Shown here: positions 57,837-64,000 of the stretch, piece after piece | Numbering within the stretch: position 1 is the stretch's first letter | Layout of the letters: each line of letters begins with the position of its first letter | NCBI GenBank assembly: GCA_002364755.1 | Contig: DEZI01000019.1 | Location: forward strand, 11,852-75,851 | Source: Stenotrophomonas maltophilia | GTDB taxonomy: Bacteria; Pseudomonadota; Gammaproteobacteria; Xanthomonadales; Xanthomonadaceae | DNA length: 64,000 nt | Direction of reading: 5' to 3' | Translations under genes and position numbers: made by a program | Notes under the pieces: generated by a model | What the model was told of the DNA's origin: nothing | Seen by the model: the letters and a program-made list of their open reading frames with translations, nothing else | The model's database searches: none

Positions 57837-58328
57837 TCAGGCGGCGAGGATCTTGTTCCACTCGGCGACGCGGTCGGCCTGTGCGGCCAGCGCGGCGTCG
57901 ACGTCGCCTTCCAGGGTGATCGAATGGATCACGTCGCCCTGCTTGACCGAATCGACGATGGCCTGGCCCTCCAGGACCTTGCCAAAGACGGTGTGGCGGC
58001 CGTCCAGCCAGTCGGTCTTGATGTGGGTGATGAAGAACTGGCTGCCGTTGGTGTTCGGGCCGGCGTTGGCCATCGACAGCGAGCCGACCTCGTGCTTCAC
58101 GCCATTCTTCTCGTCCTCGAACTTGTAGCCCGGGCCACCGGTGCCACGACCCTGCGGGCAGCCGCCCTGGATCATGAAGTCGGCGATGACGCGGTGGAAG
58201 ATAAGGCCGTCATAGAAGCCCTGCTTGACCAGGTTGACGAAGTTGGCAACCGTCAGCGGCGCCTTGTCGGCGAACAGCTCGACCTTGATCGGGCCCTGGG
58301 TGGTGTCGAAAGTGGCGATGAGGGACAT
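57837..58328 (-). CDS. ppiB: Cyclophilin-type peptidyl-prolyl isomerase
   Basis: 163 residues, no signal peptide. Cyclophilin signatures FHRVIADFMIQGGCPQGRGTGGPG (about 44-67) and NGSQFFITHIKTDWLDGRHTVFG (about 93-115) contain the active-site Arg, Phe, Gln and His. It is the cytosolic isomerase PpiB. The ATG at 58326-58328 has AGGATCTCC upstream, a weak site. Confidence 0.93.
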   Translation of the reverse strand: MSLIATFDTTQGPIKVELFADKAPLTVANFVNLVKQGFYDGLIFHRVIADFMIQGGCPQGRGTGGPGYKFEDEKNGVKHEVGSLSMANAGPNTNGSQFFITHIKTDWLDGRHTVFGKVLEGQAIVDSVKQGDVIHSITLEGDVDAALAAQADRVAEWNKILAA

Positions 58329-58525
58329 GGAGATCCTTGCTGCAGATGGGAATGCGTCTAGCCACCTAGTTTACACCGCGCCCGTGGCAGCCGCGCCTTC
58401 GACCATGGGCCAACGGAGCCGGCCCGGACGGCCGGGGGGCACCGTTCAGGCAGCCCCGGCAGGCACCTGAATGGGCCTCCGACCGGATCTGAAATGAAGG
58501 TTTTCGCCAATCGTCAACTTCGACG

Positions 58526-58531
58526 TATAAT
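58526..58531 (+). promoter_or_regulatory. Consensus -10 box of typA
   Basis: A perfect TATAAT 47 bases before the typA ATG, with no convincing -35 at 17 bases. Confidence 0.5.
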
Positions 58532-58577
58532 GTTGGACTTCTTTTTCCAAATCCGGCGCCGACTGGCCCCCTTTCGT

Positions 58578-60425
58578 ATGTCCATCGAAAACCTTCGCAA
58601 CATCGCCATCGTCGCTCACGTCGACCATGGCAAGACCACCCTGGTCGACCAGCTGCTGAAGCAGTCCGGCACCCTGTCCGAGCGTACCGTCCTCGCCGAG
58701 CGCGTGATGGACAGCAACGACCAGGAAAAGGAACGCGGCATCACCATCCTGGCCAAGAACACCGCCATCACCTGGGAAGACAAGAAGACCGGCATCAAGA
58801 ACCGGATCAACATCGTCGATACCCCGGGGCATGCCGACTTCGGCGGCGAAGTGGAGCGCGTGCTGTCGATGGTCGACACCGTGCTGATCCTCGTCGACGC
58901 GATGGACGGCCCGATGCCGCAGACCCGCTTCGTCACCCAGAAGGCCTTCGCGATGGGCTTCAAGCCGATCGTCGTGGTCAACAAGGTTGACCGTCCGGGC
59001 TCGCGTCCGGAGTGGGTGATCGACCAGGTCTTCGACCTGTTCGACAAGCTCGGCGCCACCAACGAGCAGCTCGACTTCCCGATCGTCTACGCCTCGGCCC
59101 TGAACGGCTACGCCGGCCTGGAAGACACCGTGCGCGACGGCGACATGACCCCGCTGTATGAAGCGATCATGCAGCACGCGCCGAAGCCGGAAGTCGATCC
59201 GGAAGGCGCCTTCCAGATGCGCATCAGCCAGCTGGACTACAACAACTTCGTGGGCGTCATCGGCATCGGCCGCATCCAGCGCGGCACCCTGAAGAAGAAC
59301 ATGCAGGTCGCGGTCATCGACCGTGAAGGCAAGAAGCGCAACGGCAAGGTCGCGCAGGTGCTGGGCTTCCTGGGCCTGGAGCGCATCGAGCAGGACACCG
59401 CCGAAGCCGGCGACATCGTCGCCATCTCCGGTATCCCGGAGCTGACCATCTCCGACACCCTGTGCCACCCGGATACCCCGGAAGCGCTGCCGGCACTGAC
59501 CGTCGACGAGCCGACCATCTCGATGACCTTCCAGGTCAACAACTCGCCGTTCGCCGGCAACAAGGACCTGTCCGGTGGCAAGTTCCTGACCAGCCGCCAG
59601 ATCAAGGACCGCCTGGACCGTGAAAAGGTCCACAACGTGGCCCTGAAGGTCGAGCAGCTTGAAGACGCCGACAAGTTCCTGGTCTCCGGCCGTGGCGAAC
59701 TGCACCTGTCGGTGCTGATCGAGAACATGCGTCGTGAAGGCTACGAACTGGCCGTGTCGCGCCCGGAAGTCATCATCAAGGAAATCGACGGCCAGATGAT
59801 GGAGCCGATCGAACAGCTGGTGGTGGACATCGAAGAAATCCACCAGGGCGGCGTGATGGAAAAGCTGGGCACCCGCAAGGGCCAGCTGAAGAACATGGAG
59901 CCGGACGGCAAGGGCCGTGTGCGCCTGGAATACTCGATCCCGGCCCGTGGCCTGATCGGTTTCCAGAACGAGTTCAAGACCCTGACCCAGGGTTCGGGCC
60001 TGCTGTTCCACGTGTTCGACCATTACGGTCCGAAGGAACAGGGCGCGATCGCCAAGCGCATCAACGGCGTGATGATCGCCAATGCGCCGGGCACCACGCC
60101 GGCCTACTCGCTTGGCCCGCTGCAGGAACGCGGCAAGCTGTTCGCCGCTGAAGGCGACAACGTGTATGAAGGTCAGCTGGTCGGTATCCACTCCAAGGAC
60201 AACGACCTGACCGTCAACGCGATCAAGACCAAGCCGCTGACCAACATGCGCGCTTCGGGCAAGGACGATGCGATCCAGCTGACCCCGGCGATCAAGTACT
60301 CGCTGGAACAGGCCCTGGACTTCATCGAGGACGACGAGCTGGTCGAGATCACCCCGAAGGAGATCCGTCTGCGCAAGAAGTTCCTGACCGAAAGCGACCG
60401 CAAGAAGGCCTCGCGCGGCGGCTGA
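58578..60425 (+). CDS. typA: Ribosome-associated translational GTPase TypA/BipA
   Basis: 615 residues from the ATG at 58578 (MSIENLRNIAIVAHVDHGKT). The frame reaches 28 codons upstream across the promoter. GTPase motifs: AHVDHGKTT, RGITI, DTPGH and NKVDR. EF-G-like domains follow to about residue 490, and the BipA-specific C-terminal domain contains TRKGQLKNMEPDGKGR and LTNMRASGKDDAIQL. It binds ribosomes, mainly under stress, and helps assembly at low temperature. The following gene starts 9 bases after the stop. Confidence 0.97.
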   Translation: MSIENLRNIAIVAHVDHGKTTLVDQLLKQSGTLSERTVLAERVMDSNDQEKERGITILAKNTAITWEDKKTGIKNRINIVDTPGHADFGGEVERVLSMVDTVLILVDAMDGPMPQTRFVTQKAFAMGFKPIVVVNKVDRPGSRPEWVIDQVFDLFDKLGATNEQLDFPIVYASALNGYAGLEDTVRDGDMTPLYEAIMQHAPKPEVDPEGAFQMRISQLDYNNFVGVIGIGRIQRGTLKKNMQVAVIDREGKKRNGKVAQVLGFLGLERIEQDTAEAGDIVAISGIPELTISDTLCHPDTPEALPALTVDEPTISMTFQVNNSPFAGNKDLSGGKFLTSRQIKDRLDREKVHNVALKVEQLEDADKFLVSGRGELHLSVLIENMRREGYELAVSRPEVIIKEIDGQMMEPIEQLVVDIEEIHQGGVMEKLGTRKGQLKNMEPDGKGRVRLEYSIPARGLIGFQNEFKTLTQGSGLLFHVFDHYGPKEQGAIAKRINGVMIANAPGTTPAYSLGPLQERGKLFAAEGDNVYEGQLVGIHSKDNDLTVNAIKTKPLTNMRASGKDDAIQLTPAIKYSLEQALDFIEDDELVEITPKEIRLRKKFLTESDRKKASRGG

Positions 60426-60434
60426 GCCTGACCC

Positions 60435-60902
60435 GTGAGCCAGAACGGCTACAACCCGGATCCGCACCGGCATCCGGGTCTCCACGTCATCGCCCTGCTC
60501 GAAGCGAGCAAGGCGATGCTGGCGCTGTTGGCTGCGACCGGGCTGGAAATACTCGGTCCGCAGCCGCTTCGCGATGGGGTCAATGCCCTGATCCGGCGTT
60601 TCAGCCTGGACCCGGATCACGGCACCCTGCCCTCGCTGCTGAACATGATCAGTCCCGACGCGGTGCACCTGGCCGCGGCGGCGATGATCGGCTACGGGCT
60701 GCTGCACCTGGTCGAAGCCTGGGGCCTGTGGAAGGCCAGGGCCTGGGCCTCCTGGCTCGGCTGCCTGACCGCGTCCATCTACCTGCCCTTCGATATCTAC
60801 GCGGTGCTCCGCCACCCCGGCTGGGCGTCCTGGAGCGTGCTGGCGATCAATCTGATCGTCGTCTACGTGCTCGCCCGCGACCTGCGCAAGCGCCGCCACT
60901 GA
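60435..60902 (+). CDS. DUF2127 membrane protein
   Basis: 155 residues starting with GTG at 60435 (MSQNGYNPDPHRHPGLHVIALLE), 9 bases after typA. Four hydrophobic segments are present (AMLALLAATGLEIL, AAAAMIGYGLLHLVEAWGLW, WASWLGCLTASIYLPFDIYAV, SWSVLAINLIVVYVLA). The conserved IALLEASKAMLALLA entry and HLVEAWGLWKARAWASW are typical of DUF2127. Function unknown. The short gap makes co-transcription with typA likely. Confidence 0.86.
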   Translation: MSQNGYNPDPHRHPGLHVIALLEASKAMLALLAATGLEILGPQPLRDGVNALIRRFSLDPDHGTLPSLLNMISPDAVHLAAAAMIGYGLLHLVEAWGLWKARAWASWLGCLTASIYLPFDIYAVLRHPGWASWSVLAINLIVVYVLARDLRKRRH

Positions 60903-60943
60903 GCAGCCGCTACACTGACGATTGGAGCCGACCCAGCCGTCCG

Positions 60944-62566
60944 ATGCGCCCGTTCCTGCCTTCCCTGCTGACCTGCCTGACCGCGGCCCTGCCCGCGCTG
61001 TTTGCCGTGGGCTGCAGTCCGGCGACACCGGCGGCACACGCCGCCGCGCCCAGCAGCAGCAACGTGCCGTTCCCCTATGCCGAAACCGACGTGGCCGATC
61101 TGCAGGCGCGGATGGTCAGCGGCGAGCTGGACAGCGCCACCCTCACCGCCGCCTACCTGCAGCGCATCGCCGCCCTGGACCGAACCGGCCCCCGCCTGCG
61201 CGCAGTGCTGGAACTCAACCCCGATGCCCTGAAGGAAGCGGAAGAGCGCGACCGCGAGCGCCACGCAGGCCGCCTGCGTGGCCCGCTGCACGGCATCCCG
61301 GTGCTGCTGAAGGACAACATCAACGCGGCGCCCATGGCCACCACGGCCGGCTCGCTGGCGCTGCAGGGCTTCAAGCCCGGCGATGCCTACCTGGTGCGGC
61401 GCCTGCGCGAGGCCGGCGCGGTGGTGCTGGGCAAAACCAACCTCAGCGAATGGGCCAACTTCCGCGGCAATGACTCGATCTCCGGCTGGAGCGCGCGCGG
61501 CGGTCAGACCCGCAACCCCTACCGCCTGAGCCATTCGCCGTGCGGCTCCAGCAGCGGCAGCGCGGTGGCCGTGGCCGCCAACCTGGCCAGCGTGGCGATC
61601 GGCACCGAGACCGACGGCAGCATCGTCTGCCCGGCGGCGATCAACGGCGTGGTCGGGCTCAAGCCCACCGTCGGCCTGGTCAGCCGCGAGGGCATCATCC
61701 CGATCTCCTTCAGCCAGGACACCGCCGGGCCGATGACCCGCAGCGTGGCCGATGCGGCCGCCGTGCTTACCGCCATCGCCGGCCGCGATGCCGCCGACCC
61801 GGCCACGGCGACCATGCCCGGCCGGGCGGTCTACGACTACACCGCGCGGCTGGACCCGCAGGGCCTGCGCGGCAAACGCCTGGGCCTGCTGCAGACGCCG
61901 CTGCTGAAGTACCGCGGCATGTCGCCGCTGATGGACCAGGCCGTGAGCGAGCTGCGCCGTGCCGGCGCCGTGGTGGTGCCGGTGGCGATGCCCAACCAGG
62001 GCGCCTGGGAAGAGGCCGAGCGCACCGTCCTGCTGTACGAGTTCAAGGCGGGGCTGGAGCGCTACCTGGTCACCTACAAGGCGCCGCTGCGCAGCCTGGC
62101 CGCGCTGATCGCCTTCAACCAGGCCCATGCGAAGCAGGAACTGGGTCTGTTCGGCCAGCAGCTGCTGCAGGAGGCCGACGCCACCCCCGGCCTGGCCGAC
62201 CCCGTCTACATCCGTGCCCGCAGCGATGCGCGCCGCCTGGCCGGCCCTGAGGGCATTGATGCGGTGCTGGCCACGCACCAGCTCGATGGCCTGGTCGCGC
62301 CCACCACCGGCATTGCCTGGCCGTTGCGCAGCAGCGGCGATGATTTCCCAGGCGAGAGCTACAGCGCCGCCGCCGTGGCCGGCTACCCCAGCCTGAGCGT
62401 GCCGATGGGCCAGATCGACGGCCTGCCCGCCGGCCTGCTGTTCATGGGCACCGCCTGGAGCGAGCCGAAGCTGATCGAGATGGCCTATGCCTACGAACAG
62501 CGCACCCGCGCACGGCAGCCACCGCGGTTCGCCACCGACGCATTGATCGACGCCGGCGATCCGTAG
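60944..62566 (+). CDS. pam: Peptide amidase Pam (amidase signature family), probably a lipoprotein here
   Basis: 540 residues. The amidase-signature catalytic set is Lys123 (VLLKDNINA), Ser202 (CGSSSGSA) and Ser226 (TDGSIVCPA). These numbers and the surrounding sequence agree with my memory of the S. maltophilia peptide amidase, which removes C-terminal amide groups from peptides. The N-terminal leader has a lipobox FAVGC (Cys24) before a PAAH-rich linker, so the protein may be a periplasmic lipoprotein. The ATG at 60944 has GGAG 16 bases upstream, too far for a good site. Longer upstream frames overlap the DUF2127 gene and are not supported. Confidence 0.93.
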   Translation: MRPFLPSLLTCLTAALPALFAVGCSPATPAAHAAAPSSSNVPFPYAETDVADLQARMVSGELDSATLTAAYLQRIAALDRTGPRLRAVLELNPDALKEAEERDRERHAGRLRGPLHGIPVLLKDNINAAPMATTAGSLALQGFKPGDAYLVRRLREAGAVVLGKTNLSEWANFRGNDSISGWSARGGQTRNPYRLSHSPCGSSSGSAVAVAANLASVAIGTETDGSIVCPAAINGVVGLKPTVGLVSREGIIPISFSQDTAGPMTRSVADAAAVLTAIAGRDAADPATATMPGRAVYDYTARLDPQGLRGKRLGLLQTPLLKYRGMSPLMDQAVSELRRAGAVVVPVAMPNQGAWEEAERTVLLYEFKAGLERYLVTYKAPLRSLAALIAFNQAHAKQELGLFGQQLLQEADATPGLADPVYIRARSDARRLAGPEGIDAVLATHQLDGLVAPTTGIAWPLRSSGDDFPGESYSAAAVAGYPSLSVPMGQIDGLPAGLLFMGTAWSEPKLIEMAYAYEQRTRARQPPRFATDALIDAGDP

Positions 62567-62573
62567 TCACCTG

Positions 62574-62640
62574 GCAGCGCCGGGCCATGCCCGGCGGACG
62601 GCACGTGCCGCTGCGCTCGCCGGGCATGGCCCGGCGCTAC
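62574..62640. repeat. SMAG inverted dimer
   Basis: GCAG-CGCCGGGC-CAT-GCCCGGCG (head degenerate) at 62574 faces CGCCGGGCATGGCCCGGCG-CTAC ending at 62640. Its right end overlaps the last bases of the MscS-type gene. Confidence 0.82.
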
Positions 62641-63779
62641 GGTCCGGGTTCCGGCTCCCCCGGCACGATCGCCGCCTCACCATCCTCCGCCCCCGGCGAA
62701 CGCACGTCCGCCGTGCGCGCACGCGGTCCGCGCGGCATGTCCAGCTCGTCCTCGTGCTGCAGCCGTGCACGCACCTGCGGCAGCGACTGCGGGTGTTCGC
62801 GGGCAAGGAAATCCAGCATCCGTTCGCGCACCAGGCAGCGCAGGTCGAACGCATCGCCGGAGCTGCGCGCACTGACCAGCAGGCGCACCTGGATCGCACG
62901 CTCGCTGGTGTCGGTCACCTGAGTCACGCACACGCGGCCATCCCACAGCGGCTCGCCACGGCAGATGCGCTCCAGCTCGGCACGGATGGCCGCAATGGGC
63001 GCGCGATAGTCCAGCCAGAAGAACGCGGTACCCAGCAGGTCGGCGCTGCGCCGCGTCCAGTTCTGGAAGGGGTTTTCGATGAACCAGGTCAACGGCACCA
63101 CCATCCGCCGCTCATCCCAGATGCGCACCACCACGTAGCTGCTGCCGATCTCCTCGATGCGCCCCCACTCGCCTTCAACGATCACCACGTCATCCAGGCG
63201 GATCGGCTGGGTCACCGCGATCTGCAGGCCCGCGATCAGGTTGCCGAACACCGGCTTGGCGGCGATACCGGCGACCAGGCCGATCAGGCCCGCCGACGCC
63301 AGCAGCGCCGAACCGATCTTGGCCACCATGTCGAACTGCAGCAGCACCAGCGAGGCGCCGAGCACGATGATGCCGCCCATGATCACCCGGCTGAGCACCC
63401 GGGTCTGGGTCTGGATGCGGCGCGCTTCCAGGTTGTCGGCCACGTCGATGGGATGGCTGCGCAGGATCGCGCGCTCGATGGCGCCGACACCGCGCACCAG
63501 CAACCAGATGAAGCAGGCCACCAGGCTGATGTGCAGGATGCGCTGCAGATTGCCCAGCAGCGGATCCTGCAGTGGCGTTGCCTGCAGTGCGGGTATCAGC
63601 AGCAGCAGCGGCAACGCCGTCGCCAGCGGCAGGCCGAGCACGCGACCGATGCGCGCACGACGCCGATCGCGCCCCTTCAACCGGTGATAGACCCAGAGGA
63701 TCACCCATGCACCGATGCCGCCGATCACCAGCGCCAGCCCCAACGGCCATGCATAGGCCTGCATGTGCTCCCAATGCAC
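62637..63779 (-). CDS. MscS-type mechanosensitive channel
   Basis: 380 residues from a GTG at 63777-63779, chosen because GGAGG lies eight bases upstream; the ATG 15 codons up (63824) and the ATG at 63764 are alternatives. Four to five membrane segments (for example YAWPLGLALVIGGIGAWVILW and SLVACFIWLLVRG) are followed by the pore-type segment SALLASAGLIGLVAGIAAKPVFGN. The cytoplasmic beta domain with DDVVIVEGEWGRIEEIG and MVVPLTWFIENPF then follows. The C-terminal tail is acidic and Pro-rich. It probably releases solutes under osmotic downshift; the true class within MscS is open. The final two codons overlap a SMAG element. Confidence 0.85.
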   Translation of the reverse strand: MHWEHMQAYAWPLGLALVIGGIGAWVILWVYHRLKGRDRRRARIGRVLGLPLATALPLLLLIPALQATPLQDPLLGNLQRILHISLVACFIWLLVRGVGAIERAILRSHPIDVADNLEARRIQTQTRVLSRVIMGGIIVLGASLVLLQFDMVAKIGSALLASAGLIGLVAGIAAKPVFGNLIAGLQIAVTQPIRLDDVVIVEGEWGRIEEIGSSYVVVRIWDERRMVVPLTWFIENPFQNWTRRSADLLGTAFFWLDYRAPIAAIRAELERICRGEPLWDGRVCVTQVTDTSERAIQVRLLVSARSSGDAFDLRCLVRERMLDFLAREHPQSLPQVRARLQHEDELDMPRGPRARTADVRSPGAEDGEAAIVPGEPEPGP

Positions 63780-63844
63780 CCTTGCCACCTCCACTCGAAC
63801 ACGCGGATGGACAGGGTCGCGCATGGGGCATGAGTGTGTTGTAT

Positions 63845-64000
63845 GCAGGGCCGATGCCCTGCACCCGCAGCGGCAACGTCAACGTCAACGTCAACGTCAA
63901 AAGCTGGTTTCCTGAGGGTTGGCGGGGTGGGTCCGGTTGAGGGGGACGCTGCAAGTACGTCCATGTAAGCTCGGTCGCCGCATCCATGCGGCTCACGCCC
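63845..64000 (+). repeat. Composite hexamer-hairpin repeat, copy D (cut by window end)
   Basis: Hairpin GCAGGGCCGATGCCCTGC (63845-63862), four AACGTC units (63875-63898), then the left arm GGTGGGTCCGGTTGAGGGGG (from about 63926), CGCATCCATGCG and GCTCACGCC at the edge. It is nearly identical to copy B from the left arm on. Confidence 0.78.

Noticed and set aside
63725..64000. Small reading frames through the hexamer arrays (dipeptide repeats such as VDVDVDV or FGFGFGFG)
   Set aside because: They are translations of the repeat units in arbitrary frames, differ between copies and have no ribosome site.

Overview
This is a chromosomal window from a GC-rich gammaproteobacterium of the Xanthomonadaceae, almost certainly Stenotrophomonas (S. 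maltophilia complex). The evidence is the gene content and order (tRNA-Leu/tig/clpP, phoBR-ppk-ppx, folC/SPOR/cvpA/purF), a gene matching the peptide amidase Pam known from this species with its catalytic residues at the same numbering, and more than thirty GTAG-headed stem-loops of the SMAG type (S. maltophilia GTAG elements). No rRNA, prophage, insertion sequence or CRISPR array was seen. The content is mostly housekeeping and envelope genes; the accessory material is intergenic repeats and a few secreted or effector-like proteins.

Layout. 1-4.7 kb: clpP (cut by the window edge) and tig on the minus strand, then a loose minus-strand tRNA cluster (Leu, Lys, Lys, His, Arg, Pro) with a small lipoprotein and a membrane-anchored unknown between the tRNAs. 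4.8-11.1 kb: a Bax-inhibitor-like membrane protein, a flavin reductase, a TSUP transporter/LysR/exported isochorismatase-fold set, an NAD-type isocitrate dehydrogenase preceded by a long palindrome, and an overlapping glutaredoxin/AhpD-like pair. 11.2-19.1 kb: a BepA-type periplasmic protease, then phoB-phoR-ppk-ppx with a candidate PHO box before phoB. 19.5-25.7 kb: two tandem paralogous TonB-dependent receptors, each with a GA-repeat Shine-Dalgarno region. 25.8-31.3 kb: glycosyltransferase/PAP2 pair, lpxH, a secreted metzincin protease and a divergent Tle1-like DUF2235 hydrolase.

31.4-45.4 kb: a long minus-strand run (phosphatase, folC, SPOR, cvpA, purF, DUF455), an exported S46 dipeptidyl-peptidase, the threonine-catabolic genes tdh and kbl separated by an opposite-strand outer-membrane protein gene, and a pseudouridine synthase between two small exported paralogues. 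45.5-55.3 kb: an OmpA/OprF-type porin, a YczE-type membrane protein whose C-terminus runs into a SMAG element, a 2,4-dienoyl-CoA reductase-like enzyme, a SleB-type hydrolase, a glutathione transferase, a SUFU-domain protein with an unknown partner, and prpE. 55.3-64 kb: a dense repeat cluster, an RluA-type synthase, mdh, ppiB, typA, a DUF2127 protein, pam and an MscS-type channel.

The most unusual structure is a composite intergenic repeat present four times (about 17.34-17.52, 55.35-55.56, 55.80-55.94 and 63.84-64.0 kb). It consists of a short hairpin, a variable hexamer array (AACGTC- or GAAGCC-type), a long inverted repeat enclosing a second hairpin, and a tail ending near CGACAGTTTCCC. 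Three of the copies lie next to SMAG stem-loops and to another palindromic GGGGTC/GACCCC element. No function is known to me. All calls were made by reading the sequence; no database search was run.
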